Below, one piece after another: positions 12,229 through 30,977 of a stretch of DNA of 64,000 nt. Position numbers and translations under genes: made by a program. The stretch covers positions 682,001 to 746,000 of the forward strand of contig JARDVN010000001.1 in the NCBI GenBank assembly GCA_028994555.1, given 5' to 3'. This DNA comes from Citrobacter amalonaticus. Lineage in GTDB: Bacteria; Pseudomonadota; Gammaproteobacteria; Enterobacterales; Enterobacteriaceae. The notes beneath the pieces were generated by a model, which saw nothing but the letters and a program-made list of their open reading frames with translations, was not told where the DNA came from and searched no databases. The stretch's first letter is position 1, and the number at the start of each line of letters is the position of its first letter.

Positions 12229-15200
12229 TTACTCGTCTTCCAGTTCGATGTTGATACCCAGCGAACGAATCTCTTTCAACAGTACGTTGAAGGATTCCGG
12301 CATGCCCGGTTCCATCTGATGGTTGCCATCCACGATGTTCTTATACATCTTAGTACGGCCGTTCACGTCATCAGACTTAACGGTGAGCATTTCCTGCAAG
12401 GTGTATGCCGCGCCGTATGCTTCCAGCGCCCACACTTCCATCTCCCCGAAGCGCTGACCACCGAACTGCGCCTTACCACCCAGCGGCTGCTGAGTAACCA
12501 GGCTGTAAGAACCGGTGGAACGAGCGTGCATCTTATCGTCGACCAGGTGGTTCAGTTTCAGCATGTACATGTAACCGACGGTTACCGGACGCTCGAACTG
12601 CTCACCCGTACGGCCGTCGAACAGCGTGATCTGACCAGACGTCGGCAGGTCACCCAGTTTCAGCAGCTCTTTAATTTCCGCTTCTTTCGCACCGTCGAAT
12701 ACCGGCGTTGCGATTGGCATACCTTTGCGCAGGTTTTCAGCCAGACGCAGAACTTCTTCATCGCTGAAGGTATTCAGGTCAACTTTCTGACGAACATCAG
12801 CACCCAGATCGTACGCACGCTGGATGAACTCGCGCAGTTTCGCGACTTCCTGCTGCTGTTTCAGCATGGCGTTGATCTTATCGCCAATGCCTTTCGCAGC
12901 CATACCCAGGTGGGTTTCCAGAATCTGACCGATGTTCATACGAGACGGTACGCCCAGCGGGTTCAGTACGATATCTACCGGCGTACCGTTAGCATCGTGC
13001 GGCATATCTTCGATCGGGTTGATCTTAGAAATAACACCCTTGTTACCGTGACGACCTGCCATCTTGTCACCAGGCTGGATACGGCGTTTAACCGCCAGAT
13101 ATACCTTAACAATCTTCAGCACGCCTGGTGCCAGATCGTCGCCCTGGGTGATTTTGCGGCGTTTCGCTTCGAGTTTTTTCTCGAACTCGTGTTTCAGTTC
13201 GTCGTACTGCTCAGCCAGTTGTTCCAGCTGATTTTGTTTCTCTTCGTCGGTCAGGCCGAGCTCCAGCCAGCGATCGCGAGGCAGTTTGTCGAGCTTCTCA
13301 GCTTCAACACCACCGGCAACCAGCACAGCGTAGATACGGCTGAACAGGCCAGCTTCGAGGATCTGCAGTTCTTCAGACAGGTCTTTCTTCGCCTGCTTCA
13401 GCTGCATCTCTTCGATTTCCAGCGCACGTTTGTCTTTTTCTACGCCATCGCGAGTAAAGACCTGAACGTCGATAACCGTACCGGAAACACCGTTTGGTAC
13501 GCGCAGAGAAGAGTCTTTAACGTCAGACGCTTTCTCACCGAAGATCGCACGCAGCAGTTTTTCTTCTGGCGTCAGCTGGGTTTCACCTTTCGGCGTTACC
13601 TTACCTACCAGAATGTCGCCGCCGGTCACTTCCGCACCGATGTAAACGATACCGGATTCATCCAGTTTGGAGAGCGCAGCTTCACCCACGTTCGGGATGT
13701 CAGCGGTGATCTCTTCCGGCCCCAGCTTGGTGTCACGGGACACACACGCCAGTTCCTGAATGTGGATGGTGGTGAAACGGTCTTCCTGGACAACACGCTC
13801 GGAGACGAGGATGGAGTCTTCGAAGTTGTAACCGTTCCACGGCATGAACGCGACGCGCATGTTCTGACCAAGCGCCAGTTCACCGAGGTCGGTAGACGGA
13901 CCATCTGCCAGTACATCACCACGTTCAACCGGCTCACCCAGAGAGACACACGGCATCTGGTTGATACAGGTGTTCTGGTTAGAACGGGTATATTTGGTCA
14001 GGTTGTAGATGTCGATACCCGCTTCGCCCGGGTACATCTCGTCTTCGTTAACTTTGATAACGATACGGGAAGCATCAACGTACTGAACGGTACCGCCACG
14101 TTTAGCCACCGCAGTTACACCGGAGTCAACGGCAACAGCACGTTCCATACCGGTACCTACCAGCGGCTTATCAGCGCGCAGAGTCGGAACCGCCTGACGT
14201 TGCATGTTCGCACCCATCAATGCACGGTTGGCGTCATCGTGTTCCAGGAACGGGATCAGGGACGCACCGACGGAAACCACCTGCTGGGTGGAAACGTCCA
14301 TGTAGTCAACCTGGTCGCGGCTGAACAGGCTGGATTCACCTTTACTACGGCAGGTCACCAGATCTTCTACGAAGTGGCCGTCCTCATCCAGGTTGGAGTT
14401 CGCCTGAGCGATAACGAAGTTACCTTCTTCAATAGCAGACAGGTAATGAATCTCATCTGTCACAACGCCATCAACAACGCGACGATACGGCGTCTCGAGG
14501 AAGCCATATTCGTTAGTCTGTGCGTACACGGACAGGGAGTTGATCAGACCGATGTTCGGACCTTCAGGCGTTTCGATTGGACATACGCGACCATAGTGAG
14601 TCGGGTGTACGTCTCGAACTTCAAAGCCAGCGCGTTCACGCGTCAGGCCGCCTGGGCCGAGTGCAGAGATACGACGTTTGTGCGTAATCTCAGACAGCGG
14701 GTTGTTCTGGTCCATAAACTGAGACAGCTGGCTGGAACCGAAGAACTCTTTCACTGCTGCAGAAATCGGTTTAGCGTTGATCATGTCCTGAGGCATCAGG
14801 GTATCCAGATCGCCAAGAGACAGACGCTCTTTCACCGCACGCTCAACACGTACTAGGCCAACGCGGAACTGGTTTTCCGCCATTTCGCCTACGGAACGGA
14901 TACGACGGTTGCCGAGGTGGTCGATATCATCGACTTCGCCTTTACCGTTACGGATATCAATGAGCTTCTTCATCACTTCGATGATGTCGTCTTTGCTCAG
15001 GATACCGGAACCTTCGATTTCGTCGCGCAGCAGAGAACGGTTGAACTTCATACGACCGACCGCAGACAGGTCATAACGGTCTTCAGAGAAGAACAGGTTC
15101 TCAAACAGGCTTTCAGCCGCTTCACGTGTCGGCGGCTCACCCGGGCGCATCATGCGGTAGATTTCTACCAGCGCGCTCAGACGATCGTTAGTTGGGTCGA

Positions 15201-16257
15201 CACGTACGGTTTCAGAAATGTACGGGCCGTGGTCCAGATCGTTGGTGAACAGGGTTTCGATACGTTTGTGACCAGACTGGCTCAGCTTAGCCAGCAGATC
15301 CAGGCTCAGCTCCATGTTCGCCGGGCAGATCAGCTCACCAGTGGATTCGTCAACGTAATCTTTTGCAGCCACTTTCCCGGCAATGTATTCAACCGGTACT
15401 TCGATGTGCTTAATTTCGTCTTTTTCAAGCTGACGAATATGGCGCGCAGTGATGCGGCGGCCTTTTTCAACGTAGATTTTACCGTTCGCTTCGATATCGA
15501 AGGAGGCGGTTTCACCACGCAGACGTTCAGGCACCAACTCCATCTGCAGTTTGTTGTCGCGAATCTCGAAAATAACTTTTTCGAAGAACAGATCGAGGAT
15601 CTGCTCAGTGGTGTAGTTCAGCGCACGCAGAATAATGGTCGCAGGCAGTTTACGGCGACGGTCGATACGTACGAACAGGTTGTCCTTCGGATCGAATTCG
15701 AAGTCCAGCCAGGAACCACGGTAAGGAATGATGCGCGCGTTATACAGCACTTTACCCGAAGAGTGGGTTTTGCCTTTGTCGGAGTCAAAGAAGACGCCTG
15801 GGCTACGGTGCAACTGAGAAACGATAACACGCTCAGTACCGTTGATAACAAAGGTACCGTTGTCGGTCATGAGCGGAATTTCACCCATGTAGACTTCTTG
15901 TTCTTTAATGTCTTTAACGGTGCCTTCCGGCGCTTCGCGCTCGTAGATCACCAGACGCAGTTTTACGCGCAGCGGTGCGGAATAGGTCACGCCACGGATC
16001 TGACATTCCTGAACGTCAAACACCGGTTCGCCAAGGCGGTAGCTGACGTATTGCAGCTCAGAATTACCGCTGTAGCTCTGAATCGGGAATACGGAACGGA
16101 AGGCGGCTTCCAGACCATACTGCCCTTCAGGATCTTGCTCGATGAACTTCTGAAACGAGTCAAGCTGGATAGAAAGGAGATAAGGTATGTCCAGAACTTG
16201 TGGACGTTTACCAAAATCCTTACGAATACGTTTTTTCTCGGTATAGGAGTAAACCAT
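12229..16257 (-). CDS. rpoB: RNA polymerase beta subunit RpoB
   Basis: Core RNA polymerase subunit of 1342 aa, identical in length to E. coli. I chose the MVYSYTEKK start (16257) over an open frame from 16290, because homologues start there. The rifampicin cluster reads [20 protein letters not shown], with the wild-type Asp516, His526 and Ser531 equivalents, so rifampicin sensitivity is expected at this locus. It follows rplL after a 320-base spacer that carries an attenuator. Confidence 0.99.
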   Translation of the reverse strand: MVYSYTEKKRIRKDFGKRPQVLDIPYLLSIQLDSFQKFIEQDPEGQYGLEAAFRSVFPIQSYSGNSELQYVSYRLGEPVFDVQECQIRGVTYSAPLRVKLRLVIYEREAPEGTVKDIKEQEVYMGEIPLMTDNGTFVINGTERVIVSQLHRSPGVFFDSDKGKTHSSGKVLYNARIIPYRGSWLDFEFDPKDNLFVRIDRRRKLPATIILRALNYTTEQILDLFFEKVIFEIRDNKLQMELVPERLRGETASFDIEANGKIYVEKGRRITARHIRQLEKDEIKHIEVPVEYIAGKVAAKDYVDESTGELICPANMELSLDLLAKLSQSGHKRIETLFTNDLDHGPYISETVRVDPTNDRLSALVEIYRMMRPGEPPTREAAESLFENLFFSEDRYDLSAVGRMKFNRSLLRDEIEGSGILSKDDIIEVMKKLIDIRNGKGEVDDIDHLGNRRIRSVGEMAENQFRVGLVRVERAVKERLSLGDLDTLMPQDMINAKPISAAVKEFFGSSQLSQFMDQNNPLSEITHKRRISALGPGGLTRERAGFEVRDVHPTHYGRVCPIETPEGPNIGLINSLSVYAQTNEYGFLETPYRRVVDGVVTDEIHYLSAIEEGNFVIAQANSNLDEDGHFVEDLVTCRSKGESSLFSRDQVDYMDVSTQQVVSVGASLIPFLEHDDANRALMGANMQRQAVPTLRADKPLVGTGMERAVAVDSGVTAVAKRGGTVQYVDASRIVIKVNEDEMYPGEAGIDIYNLTKYTRSNQNTCINQMPCVSLGEPVERGDVLADGPSTDLGELALGQNMRVAFMPWNGYNFEDSILVSERVVQEDRFTTIHIQELACVSRDTKLGPEEITADIPNVGEAALSKLDESGIVYIGAEVTGGDILVGKVTPKGETQLTPEEKLLRAIFGEKASDVKDSSLRVPNGVSGTVIDVQVFTRDGVEKDKRALEIEEMQLKQAKKDLSEELQILEAGLFSRIYAVLVAGGVEAEKLDKLPRDRWLELGLTDEEKQNQLEQLAEQYDELKHEFEKKLEAKRRKITQGDDLAPGVLKIVKVYLAVKRRIQPGDKMAGRHGNKGVISKINPIEDMPHDANGTPVDIVLNPLGVPSRMNIGQILETHLGMAAKGIGDKINAMLKQQQEVAKLREFIQRAYDLGADVRQKVDLNTFSDEEVLRLAENLRKGMPIATPVFDGAKEAEIKELLKLGDLPTSGQITLFDGRTGEQFERPVTVGYMYMLKLNHLVDDKMHARSTGSYSLVTQQPLGGKAQFGGQRFGEMEVWALEAYGAAYTLQEMLTVKSDDVNGRTKMYKNIVDGNHQMEPGMPESFNVLLKEIRSLGINIELEDE

Positions 16258-16506
16258 AGGGTTCCTCAGCTCGCTGACAAGTCGACCCATCTGTCCATTG
16301 AACGGACAGTTTGTGCAACACTATTTTGTTGACCGGAAAATCGAATACTTTCCGCAATGCCTGTTGCTATCACGCTTAAACCATTTCATTGCGATTTACA
16401 CAGAACGCACGCCCTGTCGCAGTATATTAAGTCGTCGATAGAAACAAGCATTGAAAGGCACAGCAGTAGTCAAACAGTGTGAAACGCTACTGGCGCCTTA
16501 CAGCGC

Positions 16507-16538
16507 AAAAAAGGCTGGTGACTAAAAAGTCACCAGCC
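16507..16538 (-). terminator. rplL-rpoB attenuator hairpin
   Basis: On the minus strand GGCTGGTGAC and GTCACCAGCC form a ten-pair stem with a short T-rich loop, followed by six T. It lies 40-70 bases after rplL in the 16258-16577 spacer. In E. coli an attenuator here lets most transcripts end after the ribosomal genes, so that rpoBC is made at a lower level. No gene lies in the rest of the spacer; in E. coli it also carries an RNase III processing site. Confidence 0.85.
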
Positions 16539-16577
16539 ATCAGCCTGATTACTCAAGCTGCAACCAGAAAAGTTGGC

Positions 16578-16943
<366 letters not shown>

Positions 16944-17009
16944 TTAAATTGTTCCTGAATATCAGAATAAGTTTATACGTAAGCAGATGCTTTAAAAAGA
17001 TAACTGCGA

Positions 17010-17507
17010 TTAAGCAGCTTCTTTCGCATCGCGTACAGCAGCCAGAGTACGAACCAGTTTGCCAGCCGAAGCTTCTTTCATGGTTGCCATCAGGCGTGCA
17101 ATTGCTTCTTCGTAGGTCGGCAGAGTTGCCAGGCGGTCGATCTGAGACGCCGGGATCAGCTCACCTTCAAAGGCAGCGGCTTTGACCTCAAATTTTGCAT
17201 TCGCTTTCGCGAACTCTTTGAACAGACGAGCAGCAGCGCCCGGGTGTTCCATAGAGTATGCAATCAGGGTCGGACCAACAAACGTGTCTTTCAGGCACTC
17301 GAACGGAGAACCTTCAACAGCACGACGCAGCAGGGTGTTACGAACAACACGCATGTAAACGCCAGCTTCACGACCTGCTTTACGCAGTTCAGTCATTTTA
17401 TCTACAGTCACGCCACGGGAATCCGCAACTACTGCAGACAGCGCGCCTTTGGCTACTTCGCTGACTTCAGCAACAATCGCTTGTTTGTCTTGAAGATTTA
17501 AAGCCAT
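17010..17507 (-). CDS. rplJ: 50S ribosomal protein L10
   Basis: Base of the ribosomal stalk, 165 aa, binding 23S rRNA with its N-terminal domain and L7/L12 dimers with its C-terminal helix. The start is MALNLQDKQ at 17507, the E. coli start; an in-frame ATG 33 bases upstream is not supported by homology. As a complex with L12 it represses its own translation via the leader RNA. Confidence 0.98.
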   Translation of the reverse strand: MALNLQDKQAIVAEVSEVAKGALSAVVADSRGVTVDKMTELRKAGREAGVYMRVVRNTLLRRAVEGSPFECLKDTFVGPTLIAYSMEHPGAAARLFKEFAKANAKFEVKAAAFEGELIPASQIDRLATLPTYEEAIARLMATMKEASAGKLVRTLAAVRDAKEAA

Positions 17508-17750
17508 TAGCTTTGCTCCTGGATGTTTGCCGGAACTCATGTTCCGGAACTCACTTCACTCTTTCCAACGAAAAGAGCGTCTTAATACGGTGAGCAGAAA
17601 CAAGCCAGAGTATCCAAAAATAATCTTAGCGTTCTGTCACCGTCTACGCAGGGCATTAAGTCTCTTACGAAACACCTGCGGTCTTCGACGGAGGCCTGGA
17701 TAGGCCAGGCTCCAACGAACAAATCTTGTCTATCCGTCGCTATTCAATCC

Positions 17751-17836
17751 GTGGCGGCGTTGACTGTCTTCGTTCACACCAGTCACATAGTGAACTATGC
17801 TCCTGGCGATTCACTCAGTTGTCGCCTTGCCACAGC
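17751..17836 (-). repeat. Dispersed palindromic repeat, copy 1 (rplJ leader)
   Basis: On the minus strand: GGCAAGGCGACAA, then GGAGCATAGTTCACTATGTG (a stem-loop core), then CAGTCAACGCCGCC. Related copies lie at 25841-25924, 29213-29272 and 53246-53330. I do not recognise a formal family name. Confidence 0.7.
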
Positions 17837-17887
17837 CTGAATATCTCGGATATACGTCTGCAAATAGCAGAATACGTGGGGGGTAGA

Positions 17888-17916
17888 ATTGTAGACAAAT
17901 CCACCGCCCACGTAAA
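17888..17916 (-). promoter_or_regulatory. rplJ promoter (P-L10)
   Basis: Minus-strand -35 TTTACG (17911-17916) and -10 TACAAT (17888-17893) with 17-base spacing, just beyond the rplA stop. Its transcript would carry a leader of about 370 bases before rplJ (17508-17880). In E. coli that leader contains the L10-L12 autoregulatory site. No gene lies in this 416-base gap; it also holds one copy of the dispersed repeat at 17751-17836. Confidence 0.75.
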
Positions 17917-17923
17917 GCTAATC

Positions 17924-19090
<1,167 letters not shown>

Positions 19091-19158
19091 TCAGAGAGGC
19101 TCCCCGTGATATAAAAATTCGTTCTACGGGCCAGGCCCATAAAAACAAAAGGCGCGAA

Positions 19159-19187
19159 ATTGTATTCCAATCTCACGCCTTGTGCAA
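19159..19187 (-). promoter_or_regulatory. rplK promoter (P-L11)
   Basis: Minus-strand -35 TTGCAC (19182-19187), 17-base spacer and -10 TACAAT (19159-19164), between nusG and rplK. It matches the position of the E. coli promoter for rplKAJL-rpoBC. Confidence 0.8.
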
Positions 19188-19217
19188 CGATTAAATCGCC
19201 GCATTTTTGATCGCTAC

Positions 19218-19763
19218 TTAGGCTTTTTCAACCTGTGCAAAGTCCAGCTCTACCGGGGTCGCACGACCAAAGATAGAAACAGAAACTTTCAGGCGGGACT
19301 TCTCGTAGTCCACTTCTTCAACAACACCGTTGAAGTCAGCGAATGGACCATCGTTGACACGCACCATTTCGCCCGGTTCAAACAGCGTTTTCGGACGCGG
19401 CTTATCACCCACCTGCTGCAGGCGGTTCATAATCGCATCGACTTCTTTATCGCTGATCGGCGCCGGACGGTCAGAGGTACCGCCAATAAAGCCCATCACG
19501 CGCGGTACGCTACGGACCAGGTGCCAGCTCGCGTCATTCATGACCATCTGGACCAGCACGTAGCCAGGGAAGAATTTACGCTCGCTCTTACGGCGCTGGC
19601 CACCACGAATTTCGACCACTTCTTCGGTCGGCACCATGACTTCGCCAAATAACTCTTCCATATTGTGTAATTTGATATGCTCACGCAGCGATGTTGCTAC
19701 GCGGCCTTCAAAACCGGAAAACGCCTGAACGACGTACCAGCGCTTCTTAGGAGCTTCAGACAT
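19218..19763 (-). CDS. nusG: Transcription termination/antitermination factor NusG
   Basis: 181 aa RNA polymerase-binding factor that suppresses pausing, assists Rho and links polymerase to the ribosome (S10). The N-terminal NGN domain (starting [17 protein letters not shown]) binds the beta' clamp. The C-terminal KOW domain begins near [14 protein letters not shown]. It lies one base after the secE stop in the secE-nusG operon. Confidence 0.99.
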   Translation of the reverse strand: MSEAPKKRWYVVQAFSGFEGRVATSLREHIKLHNMEELFGEVMVPTEEVVEIRGGQRRKSERKFFPGYVLVQMVMNDASWHLVRSVPRVMGFIGGTSDRPAPISDKEVDAIMNRLQQVGDKPRPKTLFEPGEMVRVNDGPFADFNGVVEEVDYEKSRLKVSVSIFGRATPVELDFAQVEKA

Positions 19764-19764
19764 C

Positions 19765-20148
19765 TCAGAACCTCAGGCCAGTGATAAAGGATACCAGGCG
19801 AACCAGAATACCATCCAGTCCCCACAGGATCAGTGACATTACTGCGGTAACCGCAGCCACAATCAGCGTGGTGTGCAATGTTTCCTGGCGAGTCGGCCAA
19901 ATGACCTTACGTACTTCGGTACGCGCTTCGCGGGCAAAAGCAACGGTAGCTTTACCTTTTGTCGTCAACAGCGCGACACCACCCGCTGCAGCAATCAGAA
20001 TCACTACGGCCAGCGCACGCAGCGGCAGCATCATGTCACGATAAAGATAGTTGCCAACGATTGCCACGATCAGCAATGCAGCAACCACAGTCCACTTTAT
20101 CGCTTCCAGGCCACGCCCGCTCCCTTGAGCTTCGGTATTCGCACTCAT
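19765..20148 (-). CDS. secE: Preprotein translocase subunit SecE
   Basis: Inner-membrane subunit of SecYEG, 127 aa with three predicted helices (about residues 19-36, 42-62 and 93-113), as in E. coli; many other bacteria have only the last one. The conserved amphipathic region [14 protein letters not shown] precedes the third helix and clamps SecY. It is transcribed with nusG. The 240-base gap to tufB holds the tufB terminator and, presumably, the secE promoter. Confidence 0.98.
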   Translation of the reverse strand: MSANTEAQGSGRGLEAIKWTVVAALLIVAIVGNYLYRDMMLPLRALAVVILIAAAGGVALLTTKGKATVAFAREARTEVRKVIWPTRQETLHTTLIVAAVTAVMSLILWGLDGILVRLVSFITGLRF

Positions 20149-20330
20149 AAACCAACCTGTCAGAAGTTTTCTACAAATAATTTCACCCCGCGAATGCGAG
20201 GCTAACCTGTCAACCTTGTGCCGAAATGCATTGGGGCACTCCGGACTCTACGCCCTCTTCAGAGCCTGTCTCAGCAATGATTATGACAAATAAAATCACT
20301 GATGAGCCAGGTTCTGGTTCGAAAGCGTGC

Positions 20331-20358
20331 AAAAAAGGGCATCAAATGATGCCCTTTT
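20331..20358 (-). terminator. tufB terminator
   Basis: AAGGGCATC/GATGCCCTT stem with an A run on one side and T run on the other, 30 bases beyond the tufB stop. It ends the tRNA-tufB transcript. Confidence 0.85.
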
Positions 20359-20388
20359 AATGCGCATTGCGTCAAATGTTATCAGCGA

Positions 20389-21609
<1,221 letters not shown>

Positions 21610-21690
21610 TCACCACATCAACCAGGCAATATGCCTGAACTGTTGATTCATTGAGTCGTTACAGAGAAAACACGGGAAGGAGAAGTGAAG

Positions 21691-21766
21691 TGGTGCTGAT
21701 ACCCAGAGTCGAACTGGGGACCTCACCCTTACCAAGGGTGCGCTCTACCAACTGAGCCATATCAGC
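21691..21766 (-). tRNA. thrT: tRNA-Thr (anticodon GGT)
   Basis: 76 bases with encoded CCA; the reverse complement starts GCTGATATGGCTCAG and the anticodon loop reads CTTGGTAA. It is the last tRNA before tufB (E. coli order thrU-tyrU-glyT-thrT-tufB). Confidence 0.98.
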
Positions 21767-21771
21767 ACGTC

Positions 21772-21846
<75 letters not shown>

Positions 21847-21960
21847 ATCCTGGAACTCGGCTACCCAGTTCTTTCTGTAACAAGAAAAGAGACAAGTCTC
21901 TTTTCTTATTCGAGCCGATTATTTTCTTAACCAGCTCAGACAGCAATCGCTGCCAGAAAG

Positions 21961-22046
<86 letters not shown>

Positions 22047-22054
22047 GGACTTGA

Positions 22055-22130
<76 letters not shown>

Positions 22131-22144
22131 ATCAAGTAGCGCGC

Positions 22145-22173
22145 ATTCTATGGAGACCTGCGTGCTCATGCAA
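22145..22173 (-). promoter_or_regulatory. Promoter of the tRNA-tufB operon
   Basis: Minus-strand -35 TTGCAT (22168-22173) and -10 TAGAAT (22145-22150) with 17-base spacing. A GC-rich discriminator (GCGCGC), typical of stringently controlled promoters, precedes thrU. The rest of the thrU-coaA gap (22174-22531) is AT-rich next to this promoter, consistent with an UP element or Fis sites; I see no gene there. Confidence 0.8.
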
Positions 22174-22531
22174 CTAAAAAATTGCATAAAATGTTCTATT
22201 GCTCACATTTTGCGCTATACGGCCAAAAAATGGCGTATTTTCAGTCAGCTTAGCATAAAATTTCGACATTACCTGGTAGCACATTTCCTCCCACCTGCGC
22301 CAGCGAGCCCTTCAACGCGTCAAATCAGCGTCTGCACATCTGGAATATCTGTCACATAACTTTTCAGGTAATGGCGGCAGGAAGAGATTTTTTCTTATTA
22401 TTCCCTCCCATCTGGTGTTACCCTCCTGCCCATTGTCCAAATTAACTGAAATGTGACGTGCCATTGCATGCAGGGGATGACGCGCTTTTTATCACTGCCC
22501 TGAAGATGTAATGACAGCCAGAAACATGCTT

Positions 22532-23482
22532 ATGCGTATAAAAGAGCAAACGTTAATGACGCCTTACCTACAGTTTGACCGCAACCAGTGGGCTGCGCTT
22601 CGTGATTCCGTGCCGATGACCCTCGCTGAAGAAGAGATCGCGCGGTTAAAAGGGATTAATGAAGATTTATCGCTGGAAGAAGTTGCAGAGATCTATTTAC
22701 CCCTGTCGCGTTTGCTTAACTTCTATATCAGCTCGAACCTGCGCCGTCAGGCGGTTCTCGAACAGTTTCTGGGTACGAATGGCGAGCGCATTCCTTATAT
22801 CATCAGTATTGCGGGCAGCGTGGCGGTAGGGAAAAGTACCACCGCGCGTGTATTGCAGGCGTTACTGAGTCGCTGGCCAGAACATCGTCGCGTCGAGTTA
22901 ATCACCACCGATGGCTTCCTTCATCCAAACCAGGTATTAAAAGACCGTGGGTTAATGAAGAAAAAAGGGTTTCCTGAATCGTATGACATGCACCGTCTGG
23001 TCAAGTTCGTCTCCGACCTGAAGTCTGGCGTGCCAAACGTCACCGCGCCGGTTTATTCGCATCTGATTTATGATGTGATCCCTGACGGAGATAAAACCGT
23101 TGCCCAGCCTGATATATTAATTCTCGAAGGACTTAATGTTCTGCAGAGTGGGATGGACTATCCACACGATCCACATCATGTATTTGTTTCGGACTTCGTC
23201 GACTTCTCTATTTATGTTGATGCGCCGGAAGATTTACTACAGACATGGTATATCAATCGCTTTCTTAAATTCCGCGAGGGCGCATTTACCGACCCCGACT
23301 CTTATTTCCATAACTATGCAAAACTGACGGAAGAGGAAGCAATCAATACAGCCACCTCATTATGGAAAGAAATTAACTGGCTGAATTTAAAGCAGAACAT
23401 TTTACCCACGCGTGAGCGCGCAAGTCTGATCATGACCAAGAGCGCGAATCATGCCGTTGAGCAGGTTCGCCTGCGAAAATAA
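22532..23482 (+). CDS. coaA: Pantothenate kinase CoaA
   Basis: First step of coenzyme A synthesis; phosphorylates pantothenate and is feedback-inhibited by CoA. The P-loop GSVAVGKS at residues 95-102 and the 316 aa length match E. coli CoaA (type I). The start MRIKEQT at 22532 fits the family; an upstream ATG at 22511 would add seven residues. It converges on birA across a shared terminator. Confidence 0.97.
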   Translation: MRIKEQTLMTPYLQFDRNQWAALRDSVPMTLAEEEIARLKGINEDLSLEEVAEIYLPLSRLLNFYISSNLRRQAVLEQFLGTNGERIPYIISIAGSVAVGKSTTARVLQALLSRWPEHRRVELITTDGFLHPNQVLKDRGLMKKKGFPESYDMHRLVKFVSDLKSGVPNVTAPVYSHLIYDVIPDGDKTVAQPDILILEGLNVLQSGMDYPHDPHHVFVSDFVDFSIYVDAPEDLLQTWYINRFLKFREGAFTDPDSYFHNYAKLTEEEAINTATSLWKEINWLNLKQNILPTRERASLIMTKSANHAVEQVRLRK

Positions 23483-23484
23483 TG

Positions 23485-23512
23485 AAAAAAGGGAGCCTAA
23501 GCTCCCTTTCTC
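23485..23512. terminator. Terminator between coaA and birA
   Basis: AAAAAAGGGAGC/GCTCCCTTTCT hairpin directly after the coaA stop and against the birA stop; usable from both sides, best on +. Confidence 0.8.
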
Positions 23513-24475
23513 TTATTCTGCACTTCTCAGAGAGATTTCTCCCCCAACCCAGGGTTTCACTATCCCATCCTGTTCCAGAAGTAATGCGCCTTGCGTGTCA
23601 ATACCGCGAGAAATACCGAATATTTCTTTATCACCGATAATCAGTTTAACCGGACGATTGATAAAGTTATCCAGTTTTTCCCAGCGGGAAAGATAAGGCT
23701 CCAGTCCTTCCTGTTCAAATAACTCCAGCGCAGTACGTAATTCCCGAATGAGTCTCGCGGCCAGCGTGTTACGATCAAGCGTAATCCCGGCTTCCTGCAG
23801 CGTAATCCATCCCTGATTCACCACGCCCTCTTCCACACGGCGCATCGCCATGTTAATGCCAGCACCAATGACGATCTGGGCAGCATCGCCCGTCTTACCC
23901 GTCAACTCGACCAGGATCCCCGCCAGTTTACGATCCAGCAGGTAGAGATCGTTAGGCCACTTCACTCGAACTTTATCCGCGCCCAGATCGCGCAGCACCT
24001 CGGCCATAACGATACCGATCACCAGGCTTAAGCCGATCGCGGCGGCCGGTCCCTGCTCCAGACGCCAGAACATCGAAAGATAAAGGTTTGCGCCAAAGGG
24101 AGAAAACCACTTACGTCCACGACGTCCACGGCCTGCCTGTTGATATTCCGCCACACAGGCATCGCCAGACTGTAATAGCTCGATACGGTCCAGCAGGTAC
24201 TGATTGGTAGAATCGATAACCGGCAGCACAGCTACCGTACCGTGATCCAACTGGCTGTATATGCGCTCAGCATCCAGTAACTCGATCGGCTCCGGCAGAC
24301 TGTATCCTTTGCCTGGGACAGTAAAAACGTCGACTCCCCAGTCACGTAAGGTCTGGATATGTTTATTGATGGCAGCCCGACTCATCCCCAGCTTTTCACC
24401 CAGTTGCTCGCCAGAATGAAACTCGCCGTCAGCCAGCAAGGAGATAAGCGTCAGGGGAACGGTATTATCCTTCAT
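23513..24475 (-). CDS. birA: Biotin-protein ligase / biotin operon repressor BirA
   Basis: Bifunctional 320 aa protein: it biotinylates the AccB carrier protein and, when idle and biotinyl-AMP-bound, represses bioABFCD. The N-terminal winged helix (about 1-60, [19 protein letters not shown]) is the DNA-binding domain. The GRGRRGRKW loop is the biotinyl-adenylate site, followed by the SH3-like C-terminal domain. Its ATG overlaps the murB stop by 4 bases. Confidence 0.97.
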   Translation of the reverse strand: MKDNTVPLTLISLLADGEFHSGEQLGEKLGMSRAAINKHIQTLRDWGVDVFTVPGKGYSLPEPIELLDAERIYSQLDHGTVAVLPVIDSTNQYLLDRIELLQSGDACVAEYQQAGRGRRGRKWFSPFGANLYLSMFWRLEQGPAAAIGLSLVIGIVMAEVLRDLGADKVRVKWPNDLYLLDRKLAGILVELTGKTGDAAQIVIGAGINMAMRRVEEGVVNQGWITLQEAGITLDRNTLAARLIRELRTALELFEQEGLEPYLSRWEKLDNFINRPVKLIIGDKEIFGISRGIDTQGALLLEQDGIVKPWVGGEISLRSAE

Positions 24476-25500
24476 GCAATGATCTCCACGGCATTGACTT
24501 CACCCGTTTGCCCGATGAAACGTACTTCAGGTTCCAGCCAGACGTTAAATTTCTCACCGACTTTTTCACGCACCAGATGCGCGAGATTGACCACATCTTC
24601 GCTTGTCGCATTACACGCATTAATAAGTACAAGTGCCTGTTGACGATGCACGGCTGCCCCTCCGATACTCACGCCTTTCAGCTCACACTGGTCAATGAGC
24701 CAGCCAGCCGCCAGTTTTACTGAACCATCAGATTGAGGATAATGAGGGGCATTTGGAAACTGAGACAGCAGTGCCTCAGCCACGTCCTTTGCCACAACGG
24801 GATTTTTAAAAAAACTGCCTGCATTCCCGCTAATATTTGGGTCGGGCAGCTTCGTTCTGCGCATATGGCAAACTGAATCGAACACCTGCTGCGGTGTAAC
24901 CGTGGCGGGATCCAGGCGCGCCAAATCACCATAAGTCAACACCGGCTGCCATTGTTTCATCAGGCGTAAACCCACGGCAACGATCGCATAGCGATCCTGA
25001 TACTCATGCTTGAAAATGCTGTCACGGTAGCCAAATCGACACTCTGTTGCGCTGACGCGCTGTGTTTTACCCGTTGCCAGTTCTACGCAGTCAACATAAG
25101 CACAAACTCGCTGGAGTTCTACACCATAAGCGCCGATATTCTGGATAGGGGAAGACCCTACACAACCAGGGATAAGCGCCAGGTTTTCCAGCCCAGCCAT
25201 GCCCAGCTGTAGTGTATGTTCGACCAGACGATGCCAGTTTTCACCGGCGCCGATATGCAAGTGCCAGGCTTCCGGCTGTTCTGTCACCTCAATACCTTTG
25301 ATACGGTTGATAATGACCGTCCCGTGGAAGGTATCGAGAAACAAGACGTTACTCCCTTCACCCAGTATTAATACCGGTTGATGTAACGCATTCGCAGATT
25401 GCCAGACATTCACTAATTGTTGTTCGTTTTCAACACAAACAATCTCATTAGCGGACTGCTCGAGACCGAATGTATTCCAGGCTTTAAGGGAGTGATTCAT
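24472..25500 (-). CDS. murB: UDP-N-acetylenolpyruvoylglucosamine reductase MurB
   Basis: FAD enzyme that reduces the enolpyruvyl group to form UDP-MurNAc in peptidoglycan synthesis. The 342 aa protein has the FAD-binding segment [10 protein letters not shown] near residues 45-54, the [11 protein letters not shown] loop and the C-terminal substrate domain, as in type I MurB. It is co-transcribed with birA. Its start lies about 185 bases from the 5S gene, downstream of the rRNA terminator. Confidence 0.97.
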   Translation of the reverse strand: MNHSLKAWNTFGLEQSANEIVCVENEQQLVNVWQSANALHQPVLILGEGSNVLFLDTFHGTVIINRIKGIEVTEQPEAWHLHIGAGENWHRLVEHTLQLGMAGLENLALIPGCVGSSPIQNIGAYGVELQRVCAYVDCVELATGKTQRVSATECRFGYRDSIFKHEYQDRYAIVAVGLRLMKQWQPVLTYGDLARLDPATVTPQQVFDSVCHMRRTKLPDPNISGNAGSFFKNPVVAKDVAEALLSQFPNAPHYPQSDGSVKLAAGWLIDQCELKGVSIGGAAVHRQQALVLINACNATSEDVVNLAHLVREKVGEKFNVWLEPEVRFIGQTGEVNAVEIIA

Positions 25501-25644
25501 AGACGCTTTCCTGATGCAAAATCGCGGCTAGTTTACCGCATATGCCGCAGTATGGCTTGTATTATGGCGGGATCATGTTTCATGACGCTTTGTTGGTCGG
25601 ATAAGGCAAGGCCGCTCTCCGGCAAAGCTGCAGAGCAGAAACGC

Positions 25645-25671
25645 AAAAAAGCCCATCCGTCAGGATGGGCT
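25645..25671 (-). terminator. rRNA operon terminator T1
   Basis: Minus-strand GCCCATCCTGACGGATGGGC hairpin followed by six T, 13 bases past the 5S gene. A second weaker REP-like hairpin lies at about 25592-25630 (GGATAAGGC ... CCGGC), where a T2 terminator would be. Confidence 0.88.
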
Positions 25672-25684
25672 CTTCACTTGTTTG

Positions 25685-25804
25685 ATGCCTGGCAGTTCCC
25701 TACTCTCGCATGGGGAGACCCCACACTACCATCGGCGCTACGGCGTTTCACTTCTGAGTTCGGCATGGGGTCAGGTGGGACCACCGCGCTACAGCCGCCA
25801 GGCA
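25685..25804 (-). rRNA. rrf: 5S ribosomal RNA
   Basis: 120 bases, nearly identical to E. coli 5S over the whole length. It is the last gene of the rRNA operon. The 194-base 23S-5S spacer (25805-25998) contains copy 2 of the dispersed repeat. Confidence 0.98.
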
Positions 25805-25840
25805 AATTCTTGCTGCTCTGTACGCAATATTTTATCGCAT

Positions 25841-25924
25841 CAGCTGCGTTGGCTGCATTCGCGAACGTCAGTCACATACTTCTGTATGCTCCTTCCGTCG
25901 CTTCATTTGCCGCCTTGCCGCTGC
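25841..25924 (-). repeat. Dispersed palindromic repeat, copy 2 (23S-5S spacer)
   Basis: On the minus strand: GGCAAGGCGGCAAATGAAG, core GGAGCATACAGAAGTATGTG, then GCAGCCAACGCAGC. Same layout as copies 1 and 4. It is transcribed with the rRNA precursor. Confidence 0.75.
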
Positions 25925-25998
25925 GCAAACTATTGCGCACTACAATCCGGTATCAATGCTGAAAATCTCTCAGTCCGCCAAAACATCTTCGGCGTTGT

Positions 25999-28915
<2,917 letters not shown>

Positions 28916-29022
28916 TCACAACCCGAAGATGTTTCTTTCGATTCATCATCGTTTTGCGAAAATTTGAGAGACTCGAACACACATGTCACTGTGTGTCGTT
29001 TCAATTTTCAGCTTGATCCAGA

Positions 29023-29037
29023 TTTTTAAAGAGCAAA
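29023..29037 (-). promoter_or_regulatory. boxA-like antitermination sequence ahead of 23S
   Basis: Minus-strand TGCTCTTTAAAAAT in the 16S-23S spacer, the standard spacer boxA bound by NusB-S10 for rRNA antitermination. The rest of the 28916-29432 spacer holds two tRNA genes and repeat copy 3. Confidence 0.75.
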
Positions 29038-29096
29038 ACTTCGCAGTGAACCCTTTCAGGTACACTCTGAAGTTTTCTTGATTACGTTCTACAGTA

Positions 29097-29172
29097 TGGT
29101 GGAGCTATGCGGGATCGAACCGCAGACCTCCTGCGTGCAAAGCAGGCGCTCTCCCAGCTGAGCTATAGCCCC
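29097..29172 (-). tRNA. alaT: tRNA-Ala (anticodon TGC)
   Basis: 76 bases with encoded CCA; starts GGGGCTATAGCTCAGC, anticodon loop TTTGCAC. Second tRNA of the 16S-23S spacer. Gene symbol by analogy with Ile/Ala spacers in E. coli. Confidence 0.97.
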
Positions 29173-29212
29173 ATACAGTGTAGTCAGAACCTCTGTACCG
29201 ATAATTTTTCCT

Positions 29213-29272
29213 GAGACAAGGCGTGGAATGGCGAAGCATACTTAAAGTATGCGAGTCGTTTCACAACGCAGT
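29213..29272 (+). repeat. Dispersed palindromic repeat, copy 3 (divergent, 16S-23S spacer)
   Basis: On + strand: GACAAGGCGTGGAATGG, core GAAGCATACTTAAAGTATGC, then ACAACGCAG. It keeps the CAAGGCG head, the GCATA-loop-TATG core and the CAACGC tail, but is shorter than the other three copies. It lies between the tRNA-Ala and tRNA-Ile genes. Confidence 0.5.
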
Positions 29273-29286
29273 ATTCAGGGAAAATT

Positions 29287-29363
<77 letters not shown>

Positions 29364-29432
29364 GTAGAGGTTTTACTGCTCGTTTTTCATCAGACAATCT
29401 GTGTGAGCACTACAAAGGCAGGTTCTTTAAGG

Positions 29433-30977
<1,545 letters not shown>

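Noticed and set aside
9345..16332. Long open frames (up to 845 codons) antisense to rpoC and rpoB, and 369 codons antisense to tufB
   Set aside because: They mirror codon-biased genes on the other strand, have odd amino-acid composition rich in Gln, Arg, Phe and Thr, and lack domains or ribosome sites.
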